This document shows, in pieces, positions 24,483-31,959 of a stretch of DNA of 64,000 nt (positions are counted from its first letter, which is position 1; every line of letters begins with the position of its first letter). This DNA comes from Pseudomonas gozinkensis (GTDB lineage: Bacteria > Pseudomonadota > Gammaproteobacteria > Pseudomonadales > Pseudomonadaceae): contig NZ_CP062253.1 of the NCBI RefSeq assembly GCF_014863585.1, positions 3,250,501 through 3,314,500 on the forward strand, written 5' to 3'. A program made the translations under genes and the position numbers. Under the pieces are notes generated by a model. That model was not told the origin of the DNA, searched no databases, and saw nothing but the letters and a program-made list of their open reading frames with translations.

Positions 24483-25496
24483 ATGCGCCACAGCCCCGAC
24501 CAGCAAGCCTTGCTTGAGCAATACGTAAAAAAGATCCTCGCCGCGCCGGTGTATGAACTGGCGGTGCGCACGCCGCTGCAACCCGCGCCGGCACTGTCCG
24601 AAGCGCTGGGCAACCGGATCCTGCTTAAGCGCGAAGACCTGCAACCGACTTTCTCCTTCAAGATCCGTGGTGCCTACAACAAACTGGTGCAGCTGAGTGA
24701 TGAGCAGAAGACGCGCGGGGTAATTACGGCGTCGGCGGGCAATCATGCTCAAGGCGTAGCACTGGCGGCGCGTGAATTGGGCATTGCTGCGACTATCGTG
24801 ATGCCGGCGACCACGCCTGAGTTGAAAGTGCTGGGCGTCAGTAGTCGTGGAGCTGAAGCGCTGCTGCATGGCGAAAGCTTTCCGTTCGCCCTGGCCCATG
24901 CACTGCAACTGGCTGAGCAGACCGGCCGGACTTTCGTCTCGCCGTTCGACGATCCCGATGTGATCGCCGGCCAGGGCACGGTTGCAATGGAGATTCTGCG
25001 CGAGCATCAGGGCGCGCTGGATGCGATCTTTGTCCCGGTGGGCGGTGGTGGTTTGATCGCCGGTATCGCGGCGTATGTGAAATACCTGCGGCCGGAGGTG
25101 CGGATCATCGGCGTGGAGTCGGAGCACTCGGCCTGTCTGAAGGCTGCTTTGCAAGCGGATGCGCGAGTGGTGCTGCCCGGCGTCGGCACTTTCGCTGACG
25201 GCGTGGCAGTGGCGCAGATCGGCGCCTATGGGTTCGAGATCTGTCGCTTCTGCGTCGATGAAGTGATCACCGTCAGCAACGATGAACTCTGCGCGGCGAT
25301 CAAGAACATCTACGACGATACCCGCTCGATCACCGAGCCTTCCGGCGCATTGGCGGTCGCGGGCATCAAACAGTACGTGGCGCAAACCGGCGCACGGAAT
25401 CAGACGCTGATCGCCATCGATTCCGGCGCCAATATCAACTTTGACAGCTTGCGCCACGTCGCCGAACGAGCGGCGGCGTGCGGCGTTGTGGCTTGA
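24483..25496 (+). CDS. Threonine dehydratase, short form without regulatory domain
   Basis: 337 residues, against about 500-515 for biosynthetic IlvA. The PLP-fold catalytic domain is complete: Lys60 in PTFSFKIRGAYNK, SAGNHAQG (phosphate/substrate loop), VPVGGGGLIAG, and the EPSGALAVAG segment. It converts threonine to 2-oxobutanoate, the first step to isoleucine. The protein ends at INFDSLRHVAERAAACG, the point where the ACT-like allosteric domain of IlvA normally begins; there is no frameshift and the ecotin gene ends 2 bp later. Regulation may instead come from the upstream attenuator. A serine/threonine catabolic role is an alternative. Confidence 0.85.
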   Translation: MRHSPDQQALLEQYVKKILAAPVYELAVRTPLQPAPALSEALGNRILLKREDLQPTFSFKIRGAYNKLVQLSDEQKTRGVITASAGNHAQGVALAARELGIAATIVMPATTPELKVLGVSSRGAEALLHGESFPFALAHALQLAEQTGRTFVSPFDDPDVIAGQGTVAMEILREHQGALDAIFVPVGGGGLIAGIAAYVKYLRPEVRIIGVESEHSACLKAALQADARVVLPGVGTFADGVAVAQIGAYGFEICRFCVDEVITVSNDELCAAIKNIYDDTRSITEPSGALAVAGIKQYVAQTGARNQTLIAIDSGANINFDSLRHVAERAAACGVVA

Positions 25497-25498
25497 AG

Positions 25499-25984
25499 TT
25501 ACTGTGGAATGGCCACGCCAACCTTGACCGAAGCGGACCAGATGCGATAGCGCACTTCGACATCCTTCGGTGCGTAAACCACGATGGGCAGTTTGCTGTT
25601 GTAGCGCACGGTGAAGCCGTCACCGATCACCGGGACAAAGGCGCGCTTTTTCTGGGTGCCGGGCGGGCAGGCCATCAGCGTGCTCATCGGGCCGCTGACT
25701 TTCTCGAGGCGGTAGAACGGATAGCCCCAGCCTTCGAGGTTTTTCTCTTCCAGGGTGCCGCCCAGGCGCTGGCGGTTGCAGTCCACCTCGAGGGTCTTGC
25801 CGGCAAGGATTTCGACTTTGAAGTTCTCTTCCTGGGCCTGCTGTGGCAGGTGAATGACCTGGCGGGTGAAGCCCGCTTCGGCCTTTGGATAAGGCGCAGT
25901 GTCTTCAAGTTTGGCGGCGTGGGTGAGGGTGGACAGGCTGGCGAGCATCAGGCCGGCGGTCGCATAAACTGTGAAATTTCCCAT
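25499..25984 (-). CDS. eco: Ecotin, periplasmic serine protease inhibitor
   Basis: 161 residues from ATG 25984 with a strong AGGAGG 6 nt upstream; the 38 codons before it in frame are not needed. A signal peptide ends near THA. Ecotin features are clear: [33 protein letters not shown], the primary reactive loop STLMACPPG with a Met at P1, and the [13 protein letters not shown] core. The two cysteines (VDC and MAC) form the loop disulfide. Ecotin dimers inhibit trypsin-fold proteases such as neutrophil elastase and digestive enzymes. Confidence 0.95.
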   Translation of the reverse strand: MGNFTVYATAGLMLASLSTLTHAAKLEDTAPYPKAEAGFTRQVIHLPQQAQEENFKVEILAGKTLEVDCNRQRLGGTLEEKNLEGWGYPFYRLEKVSGPMSTLMACPPGTQKKRAFVPVIGDGFTVRYNSKLPIVVYAPKDVEVRYRIWSASVKVGVAIPQ

Positions 25985-26165
25985 TGAAGCCTCCTGGCGG
26001 GTGTACGTTGGTTGACGGGCATTCTCACTGCCATGGGCGGTGAATGCAAACCGCCAGCCGGATGCAAATTGCAGTGTCTGCACGATCGAATCTTGCATTT
26101 TGCAACTGGCCAGTGGCCTGCCTTTTTCTCAAGCCATTGATTTGCAAGGAGGTGAAAGCGACCCG

Positions 26166-26315
26166 ATGAAAGGCACGTTTTATGCGTTGATTTGGTGCGG
26201 CGCACCGAGTTTGGGCGCCTACACTCCAATGGGCATTTCGCAGTACAGCCGCTTGTCACACCCAAGGATTCAGCGGGGATACACCCGTGGGAAGCCGTGG
26301 CAACGGTCGACGTGA
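26166..26315 (+). CDS. Possible small protein with a strong Shine-Dalgarno
   Basis: A 49-codon frame (MKGTFYALIWCGAPSLGAY...) preceded by AAGGAGGTGAAA, almost a perfect anti-16S match, though 13 nt lie between GGAGG and the ATG, longer than usual. Composition is mixed, with many Arg, Gly and Ser and no membrane segment. It may be a real small gene, or part of the leader of the DUF1652 gene that begins 40 bp later. I recognise no family. Confidence 0.3.
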   Translation: MKGTFYALIWCGAPSLGAYTPMGISQYSRLSHPRIQRGYTRGKPWQRST

Positions 26316-26355
26316 ATACTTGATTGGCAGTCTCACAGTAAGGAGAGGTTTCGCC

Positions 26356-26622
26356 ATGTTTCTGTCTGCCTTGGAACTCCGCAACATCATAGAAAGCAGC
26401 TTTCTACCGAAACGCTGCCAATGCACGCTGTCCCCGGATCTGTCGATGACCGTCAAGGTGTATGGCGATCACCAGACCGATCAGGTTGACCTGCTGGTGA
26501 GTGGCATTGATGCCAGTCACTTGAACAGCTGTCGCGAAATCAACGGCCTGATCGCCGGGTTGCGCTCGGATCTAGCGCAACACTCGGCAACTCATTCCGT
26601 GCCGCGATCCCGAGTCGTCTAA
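26356..26622 (+). CDS. DUF1652 family protein
   Basis: 88 residues from ATG 26356, with AGGAGAGG 7 nt upstream. DUF1652 proteins are small and almost confined to Pseudomonas. The pattern is typical: FLSALELRNIIESSFLPKRC near the start, then a central VKVYGDH and DLLVSGID, followed by REINGLIAGLR. There is no signal peptide. The function is unknown. The stop overlaps the end of the next, convergent gene by 4 bp. Confidence 0.8.
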   Translation: MFLSALELRNIIESSFLPKRCQCTLSPDLSMTVKVYGDHQTDQVDLLVSGIDASHLNSCREINGLIAGLRSDLAQHSATHSVPRSRVV

Positions 26623-27017
26623 CCGACTGTTTCACCCAGTTCGACCGTCACGCGCCGGGCCTGCAAGAAGCCAAGGCCCAGCGCGAACTCGACCAGCACC
26701 GCGAGCAGAATCCCGGGGCCGGCGTGGCCGTTGAGCCATTCAGCAAACCCCAGCACCGCCAGGCCAAAACAGCCGACGATAAAGCCGTTGCTCAGCGCAT
26801 TGCGCGCGATCGACACCGGCGCGTTGCGCACCAGATAAAACATCACTCCTAACGCTGCAAACAGCACTGCGCTGCGCCGTGCGACGAATCCGGCTGCTTC
26901 CGAATACTCGATGCTCCAGATCGCCAGCAACATCTGTGGTGCCAGACCCCACGCCAAGGAAAGCAGAAAACACAGGGAGAAGGTGAGGGTCGAGAGCGTG
27001 CGGAACGACAACTGCAT
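26619..27017 (-). CDS. Small four-helix inner-membrane protein
   Basis: 132 residues with four hydrophobic segments (about 10-30, 46-64, 77-92 and 99-118). One short positively charged loop (SIARNALSNG) sits between helices 2 and 3. I do not recognise a named family with certainty; it resembles small hypothetical membrane proteins of Pseudomonas. Convergent with DUF1652, overlapping by 4 bp. Confidence 0.65.
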   Translation of the reverse strand: MQLSFRTLSTLTFSLCFLLSLAWGLAPQMLLAIWSIEYSEAAGFVARRSAVLFAALGVMFYLVRNAPVSIARNALSNGFIVGCFGLAVLGFAEWLNGHAGPGILLAVLVEFALGLGFLQARRVTVELGETVG

Positions 27018-27107
27018 GGCGAATCCTTGCGGCAGTGAGGAGGGCCCCGAGCATACTCTTCGAGACCCGTGCTCGCCTACCGCAAAGCCGCAAATCAGAG
27101 CTTTCTG

Positions 27108-27368
27108 TCAGTTCTGGAAGCTGCACGCGTCAGATAATTTCCGGTAACTGATTTCTTCCGGTTTACCGGTGTTGTCGAGGTATTTCATGTCGGCGGTGAT
27201 GACCTTGCACTCCTGCGTCGGCGGCTCCGTCAGGGAAACCACTTTGGCCACATGCAACGGCATGCCGTATTCATAGGGAACAGCCTTGGAGGTGTCATTG
27301 GCCTGGGCCAGCCCGGCAAATACAGTGCAGGCGAGGGCGGTGGTGAGCAGGAACGGACGAATGTTCAT
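27108..27368 (-). CDS. DUF2790 small exported protein
   Basis: 86 residues: signal peptide (1-23, ending AQA) and a compact C-terminal domain with the DUF2790 pattern (YEYGMPLHVAKVV, then CKVITADMKYLDNTGKPEEISYRKLSDAC). Two cysteines (one in CKV, one near the end) probably form a disulfide. DUF2790 proteins occur in many copies in Pseudomonas; some are induced by copper or stress, but no mechanism is known. Stands alone. Confidence 0.82.
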   Translation of the reverse strand: MNIRPFLLTTALACTVFAGLAQANDTSKAVPYEYGMPLHVAKVVSLTEPPTQECKVITADMKYLDNTGKPEEISYRKLSDACSFQN

Positions 27369-27618
27369 GAAGGACTCCGGTGCGACGGAAATGGAGTTCG
27401 GCGATCAGAACGCCAAACCTGCCGCACTCGGCGTCAGCTTGGGGCTGAGGGTGTGCGGTTCAGTAGAGTTTTTGACCACGGCGTTAAGCGATGGTTAACC
27501 GGGCTGAACGCCGGCTGTCTGGGCGGGGATTGTTTCGTGGGGGAGTCTCGGCGGATTCCTACAAGGGTGGATGCCTTGTCTGCTTTCGGCTGGTGGAGTG
27601 GGGCGGTTATGGTTTGGC
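27369..27618. other. Intergenic region upstream of DUF2790
   Basis: Apart from the DUF2790 leader I see no gene here that I can support. A minus-strand open frame of about 72 codons (27434-27652) has no clear ribosome site or recognisable domain. Confidence 0.4.
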
Positions 27619-27756
27619 GTCGCTGCAAAATCAGCGACTTAGGTTTGGTCACCTAACGTAATCACCTGTGCATGTGTGCCATTATTCGCCCGACGGACAT
27701 TCGTGTCCGTGGAGTGCATTGCTGTGGCGGCTGTGTGCAGGGTCGCCTTCGGGCGA
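27619..27756 (+). other. Array of four perfect hairpins, candidate structured RNA
   Basis: Four stem-loops within 138 bp: GTCGCTG/CAGCGAC (27619-27638), TTAGGT/ACCTAA (27639-27656), ACGGACA-TTCG-TGTCCGT (27693-27710) and TCGCC-TTCG-GGCGA (27743-27756). Two have TTCG loops, which are the stable UUCG tetraloops if transcribed rightward. The IS element starts 35 bp further on, and the next rightward gene is the small protein at 29234, so the array may have been a leader of that gene before insertion. Confidence 0.35.
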
Positions 27757-27783
27757 GCCGAGTCAGGTGGTTCTCGGTTGACC

Positions 27784-27791
27784 AAGCCTGT
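27784..27791. repeat. Left copy of the 8-bp target duplication
   Basis: AAGCCTGT directly abuts the left inverted repeat of the IS element; the identical 8 bp follow the right end at 29156-29163. This is the normal 8-bp duplication for IS256-type insertion. Confidence 0.9.
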
Positions 27792-29155
27792 GGGACTGTC
27801 AGATATTTTGTGTGCGGGCCGGTAACGGCCTGCCGTCAGGCAGGCCGTGCTTTTACCAGGTTGGCCTGATAAATCGATCTCCGTACAGAATCGCAAATTG
27901 ATTCATCGCACTTTTCCAGTCATGGGCCGCTGAGCCCCAGTTGGCGGTGATATTGCGCAGTCCAAGCCAGATCAGTTTTGTCGCCGCATCGTCGGTCGGG
28001 AAGTGGCCGCGCGTCTTGATGATTTTGCGCAATTGAGCGTTGATGCTCTCGATGGCGTTGGTCGTGTAGATCACTTTTCGGATCGCCGGCGGGAACACGA
28101 AAAATGGGATCACACGATCCCAAGCGCGGCGCCAGGCAGCCACTACCGTCGGATACTGCTTGCCCCACGGTCCGTTTTCAAAGGCGTCCAGCGCCTGCTC
28201 GGCCGCTTCGGCGGTCACCGCCTGATAGATCGGCTTAAGCGCCTTGGCCAGTTCGCGACGCTTGTCCCAGGCCGCGTAATCAAGACTGTTGCGGATCAGA
28301 TGAACAATGCATGTTTGCAGTGTCGTGTCTGGGAATACGGCGCTGAGCGCTTCTGGCATGCCTTTCAGTCCATCGGTCACAGCAATCAACACGTCTTCGA
28401 CGCCGCGTGTCTTGAGGTCGTTGAAAACCTTCATCCAGAACTTGGCGCCCTCGGTATTTTCAATCCAGATGCCGAGAATATCGCGTGTTCCGTCAGGCAA
28501 AACGCCCAGGGCCAAGTAGATCGCCTTGTTGCGAACCAGCCCCTCTTCACGGATTTTGACCCGTAGAGCATCGAAGAAAATAACCGGATACATCGGCTCC
28601 AAAGGCCGCTGTTGCCATGCACCGATCTCTGCCATGACCTCGTCGGTTACAGAGCTGATGAAGTCGGGAGAAACATCGGTACCGTACTGCTCGGAAAGAA
28701 ACGCCCGGATCTCTCTGACCGTCATTCCACGGGCATACATGGCGATGATCTTGTCATCGAACCCGGTGTAGCGGCGCTCGTGTTTGGGAATCAGGATCGG
28801 GGAAAAACTGCCGTCCCGGTCGCGTGGAATATCCAGCCGTAGCGGGCCGTCACCGGTTAGAACCGTCTTGCCGCTCTTGCCATTGCGCTGGTTGGTTTCA
28901 TCCTCTGGGCGCTGCGCGCCCGGCGGATAGCCCAAGTGGTGACCAAGCTCTGCACTCAGCGCTCGCTCGATCAAAGCCTTCTTGAACGCTGCTGACGCGT
29001 CCTCGATGGCTTCAGCGGTCATCGGTCCATCGGTGAATTGCTCGAGCAGCTCTTTCGGGATTTTCGGCAGCTCTCGCAACGCGGGTTTCTTTTTGGTTGG
29101 CATACATGCACCTCTTACTCATGTTATGCCCGAACACAAAATTTCTGACACCCCC
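27792..29155 (-). mobile_element. IS256-family insertion sequence, complete
   Basis: 1364 bp. The 27-bp ends (27792-27818 and 29129-29155) are imperfect inverted repeats sharing the core TGTCAGAwATTTTGTGT and outer GGG. Both 8-bp duplications are identical, so insertion is recent or well preserved. It carries one intact transposase on the minus strand. A hairpin (GGCCTGCC/GGCAGGCC, near 27827-27846) lies inside the left end. Confidence 0.95.
27853..29103 (-). CDS. IS256-family transposase
   Basis: 416 residues, the usual family length, uninterrupted. The DDE catalytic residues are recognisable: Asp in VIFFDALRVKI, Asp in VLIAVTDGLKGM and Glu in TTNAIESINAQLRK, with the family motif CIVHLIRNSL between them. 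The enzyme excises and inserts the element by a copy-out route through circles in this family. It is likely still functional because the frame, ends and target duplication are all intact. Confidence 0.95.
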   Translation of the reverse strand: MPTKKKPALRELPKIPKELLEQFTDGPMTAEAIEDASAAFKKALIERALSAELGHHLGYPPGAQRPEDETNQRNGKSGKTVLTGDGPLRLDIPRDRDGSFSPILIPKHERRYTGFDDKIIAMYARGMTVREIRAFLSEQYGTDVSPDFISSVTDEVMAEIGAWQQRPLEPMYPVIFFDALRVKIREEGLVRNKAIYLALGVLPDGTRDILGIWIENTEGAKFWMKVFNDLKTRGVEDVLIAVTDGLKGMPEALSAVFPDTTLQTCIVHLIRNSLDYAAWDKRRELAKALKPIYQAVTAEAAEQALDAFENGPWGKQYPTVVAAWRRAWDRVIPFFVFPPAIRKVIYTTNAIESINAQLRKIIKTRGHFPTDDAATKLIWLGLRNITANWGSAAHDWKSAMNQFAILYGDRFIRPTW

Positions 29156-29163
29156 AAGCCTGT
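29156..29163. repeat. Right copy of the 8-bp target duplication
   Basis: AAGCCTGT, identical to 27784-27791, just outside the right inverted repeat. Confidence 0.9.
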
Positions 29164-29233
29164 ACACAGTCCGCCTCCCCATCGTTTGGTCACGGTGCTG
29201 GCGGTTACTTTCAAGCTGCCTTGAGTAATTCCA

Positions 29234-29530
29234 ATGCCAATCCTGAAATTAAGCTCCGCCCGTTATCTCCCGCTCAACAGCGGCGTCACTGACAGCGCAC
29301 CGCTGGTCATCGACACCCAAGCCAACCCGAAGGACCTCTTCGAAGCCGCCGTGCAACGCATCCGCGCCGCTGCCGACCTGCTCGAAACCCTGCACTGCCT
29401 GTGCTTCAAGCACGCCGATGTCCAGGACATTCCCCACATCACCCATGCGCTGTACCTGCTGACGCAGGATGGCAGTGATTTACTTCAGGTTGCGCAGCAG
29501 AAAATGCTGAACTGGCAGGCGCCGGTTTGA
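29234..29530 (+). CDS. Small Pseudomonas protein, unassigned (DUF3077-like)
   Basis: 98 residues, cytoplasmic, no signal peptide. After an N-terminal segment there is a helical domain (about 29-95) with pattern FEAAVQRIRAAADLLETLHCL and HALYLLTQDGSDLL, like small Pseudomonas proteins in the DUF3077 group; this assignment is from memory of the pattern and not certain. The ribosome site is weak. The IS element ends 79 bp upstream, so its original promoter or leader has probably been displaced. Confidence 0.6.
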   Translation: MPILKLSSARYLPLNSGVTDSAPLVIDTQANPKDLFEAAVQRIRAAADLLETLHCLCFKHADVQDIPHITHALYLLTQDGSDLLQVAQQKMLNWQAPV

Positions 29531-29554
29531 TGGTTTGAAAAGCGGCCTGGTATT

Positions 29555-29581
29555 CACGGGCAGAAGCATTATCTGCCCGTG
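29555..29581. terminator. Hairpin between convergent genes
   Basis: CACGGGCAG/CTGCCCGTG, a perfect 9-bp stem with a 9-nt loop that contains the stop codon of the DUF3304 gene. No good T-run on either side, so it may be an mRNA end structure rather than a strong terminator. Confidence 0.4.
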
Positions 29582-30081
29582 ATGCTGCTGGAGGATTGTG
29601 GCTCTTCATCCGGAACTGGATCAAACGGGCTGATCAAGTTGGGGCTCCATTTCAACTCGACGATATATTCCGGCAGAAAGCGTACATGCAGATAACGATC
29701 AGTACGTTTTTGTGGAGGTAGAGGCAATACTACCTCATGCTCTTCTCGCCTCATTCCTTGCCTGAACTGTTCGCCTGTCACGCTGACGATCCAAGAGACA
29801 CGAACCGTTTTTCCCACAATTTTTTGGCAGCACGTAATCCCGCCGCTACTCATTGCGAATAGATTTCCACCCCAAAAATCATTTATCCAGAAGCTGAAAA
29901 TCGGTCGATCTGTGTAGTTCTCCGAGGTCAGCATGACGCCGGGCGTCCGGAGCAGGCCAATGATTTTCGGGGCGGCATAGGTAAGCAGCAAAGCCAACAC
30001 ACCCAACGCTATTTGTCTTCGCCGCCAGGTCCGTCGGCGGCGCGCATCGGCAGAAACATCTATCAAATCAATGAAATCCAT
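29569..30081 (-). CDS. DUF3304 protein, putative Tle1 immunity protein (copy 2)
   Basis: 170 residues: a short basic cytoplasmic N-terminus, one membrane helix (about 22-45), then a periplasmic domain with the DUF3304 pattern (MLTSENYTDRPIFSFWINDFWGGN, then GGITCCQKIVG and the RYLHVRF strand). It is a clear paralogue of the gene at 31956-32447, with which it shares most of the motifs. DUF3304 proteins lie beside Tle1-type lipase effectors and probably block the lipase in the periplasm. The ribosome site is poor. Last gene of the cargo unit. Confidence 0.8.
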   Translation of the reverse strand: MDFIDLIDVSADARRRRTWRRRQIALGVLALLLTYAAPKIIGLLRTPGVMLTSENYTDRPIFSFWINDFWGGNLFAMSSGGITCCQKIVGKTVRVSWIVSVTGEQFRQGMRREEHEVVLPLPPQKRTDRYLHVRFLPEYIVELKWSPNLISPFDPVPDEEPQSSSSITGR

Positions 30082-30132
30082 TTCGTATATTGAGATTGTC
30101 GGCGTGAGCCCCGCAGTAGATTTATCCTTGCT

Positions 30133-31959
30133 TCAGGTCGATGCGCCTGACGATTGTGTCGATGGCTTACGCATCGTCTGCTCCAGATAATCCGGTGCCA
30201 TACCCTTTGTCTTATTCAGACTCGGTATGTCGAAGTCTCGCACGCGAAAATATTTGGGTAGCGGAGGATTCTGGGTCGGTGGCATCTGCTGGATCATGTA
30301 TCGATCATTAACATAAAACTCAAGCAAGTCCTCGATATCAAAGTTCAAACTTTTTACTTCAGGATTGAACCAATCCTTCAATAAAGTTTTAACGGGCGCT
30401 GAAGCAAAAGCGGTGTTCAGTCGCCATGCCTCACGGTCCACATCTTCAAGCCAACCTAGATCATTGCGTAAGGCAGCCTTGTCTTGTTGGTTCTGCTTGA
30501 TCGCCTGATCTCGCTTGGCAGCCTGGGCGCTTGTTTCATTTCCCATGCCAAAAAATTTAGCCATTGACCCTTGCTTACCAAGGATTGGACGTGCGAGACG
30601 GTCTTCCTGTTCGTCATACGCCTTATGCTGTTCGCGATAGATCTCCCACAATCCGCGCAGCCTCTGAATATACAAACGTCGGTGAGCAAGGAATGCTTCG
30701 GGGGAGACCTTCTGATTGCCTGCAAGACTTAGGTATTTTTTACTAACTTCAATGGCGCTTGCACCGTTGATGTGGTCATTCAATTGGAAGTATTTCGATA
30801 CCAAGACCGCTTTGTCAGGAAGTGTTTGCATGGGGTAAAGCGGAACGCCTGCACGATAAGCAGCGTTATACATTTCATGCAGACTGACCATGTGGAGTTC
30901 ACGACTATGAGGAGCATCAGTTTTAGCCAAGCCTCCTCCTACGTCATAGCTGGTTCCAGGTACGAGGCGCTCTTCCCAGCGAGGTGTCGATGGACCGGTA
31001 CCAATCAATCGAGATCGGCGAGATTCTTGGCACTCATGTGCTGCAATTAAATGCAATGCGTTTTTTACAGGACCAGGAAGGCATTCACCGTCATCGACTT
31101 TGTTCTCGAAAGGCAGCAGATATTCAAAAATAATTGAATCCTCGCCACTACGATCTACCGCATCAAAAAGGCCCATGAACGTAATTTCAAGATTTGTTTT
31201 CTTAAATATGGTGGTGGCCGGGTCGCACTCTTCAAAGATTTTATGAGCAAATGCTCTTGCAAGGCTTGCGCCGAAATCGAAGCCAAATATTGACACGGAT
31301 ATTTTTTTAACCGGAGCTTTGCTGTTCTTGTTAGCGTCTTCTAAAGCCTTCTCCAAGGCGCTAACCGCCGCCTCCAATCGCGTATCTACACCTGTTTTGA
31401 AAAAGTTCGTTATCAGTTCGTTGTCACGAGTAAAGTCAAACATGTCCAGAGATGCTGGCGCTGCTGCTTTGATTGCTGAGGTAATAATGTTTCCAGGCTT
31501 TATATTGTTATAGATGCTTTCCCACCATTTTTTACCGGTAATGACGTCCTTTGCGGAATCAAGTGGGCTATTCGAAATAGTGTCTTCAGGAGACTTTACT
31601 ATGCTGTCTTTCGCCCTGCTTGCGGCGCCATCAATGCCTGCGCCGCTTACGGTCTCTCCACCTCCGAGTGTTTTATCAAACTCAGTGGCCAAACCCGACA
31701 AGTAAAATCGTTTATTTCCCGCAAATGAATCTGATGCATCGGATAGGTCAGCATCCGGGTACGCCATGAAAAGTCTGGCAACATTACTGAGTCGATCCTC
31801 TTGCAAGTCGCTCTTCATGTTTCGGCCAAAACCATCGAAGAAGAATCCAACTCGCAGCGTCGCCTCACAAGGCAGAACAGGATTTTTCTCAGCAGAGGTG
31901 CAAGAGTTCGTTTTTGTGCTGATAGCTTCTGCACGATCTAGATGCTGAGGTGTGCTCAT
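30133..31959 (-). CDS. Tle1-like T6SS phospholipase effector (DUF2235), Ser nucleophile replaced by Asp
   Basis: 608 residues. The DUF2235 alpha/beta-hydrolase pattern is visible: RVGFFFDGFGRN (N-terminal strand and oxyanion region), IFGFDFGASLARAF, and FMGLFDAVDRSG (family Asp region). In Tle1 enzymes the elbow is GxSxG; here it is G226-F-D228-F-G230, so the usual nucleophile is Asp. The start overlaps the DUF3304 stop (ATGA) and has AAGGA upstream. The gene is more A/T-rich than its neighbours, as common for effector cargo. Probably delivered into the target periplasm through the adjacent VgrG. Activity is uncertain because of residue 228. Confidence 0.78.
   Translation of the reverse strand: MSTPQHLDRAEAISTKTNSCTSAEKNPVLPCEATLRVGFFFDGFGRNMKSDLQEDRLSNVARLFMAYPDADLSDASDSFAGNKRFYLSGLATEFDKTLGGGETVSGAGIDGAASRAKDSIVKSPEDTISNSPLDSAKDVITGKKWWESIYNNIKPGNIITSAIKAAAPASLDMFDFTRDNELITNFFKTGVDTRLEAAVSALEKALEDANKNSKAPVKKISVSIFGFDFGASLARAFAHKIFEECDPATTIFKKTNLEITFMGLFDAVDRSGEDSIIFEYLLPFENKVDDGECLPGPVKNALHLIAAHECQESRRSRLIGTGPSTPRWEERLVPGTSYDVGGGLAKTDAPHSRELHMVSLHEMYNAAYRAGVPLYPMQTLPDKAVLVSKYFQLNDHINGASAIEVSKKYLSLAGNQKVSPEAFLAHRRLYIQRLRGLWEIYREQHKAYDEQEDRLARPILGKQGSMAKFFGMGNETSAQAAKRDQAIKQNQQDKAALRNDLGWLEDVDREAWRLNTAFASAPVKTLLKDWFNPEVKSLNFDIEDLLEFYVNDRYMIQQMPPTQNPPLPKYFRVRDFDIPSLNKTKGMAPDYLEQTMRKPSTQSSGAST

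Noticed and set aside
24483..25496. ilvA-like gene as a frameshifted pseudogene
   Set aside because: No regulatory-domain remnant follows the stop in any frame before the ecotin end, and the catalytic domain is intact.
27784..29163. Genomic island or integrative element at a tRNA
   Set aside because: No tRNA, integrase or att-like repeats; the ends and 8-bp duplication are explained by one IS256-type element.
30133..31959. Sequencing error as cause of the GFDFG elbow
   Set aside because: GAT is at least two changes from each Ser codon, and the frame and neighbours are intact. It cannot be fully excluded without reads.
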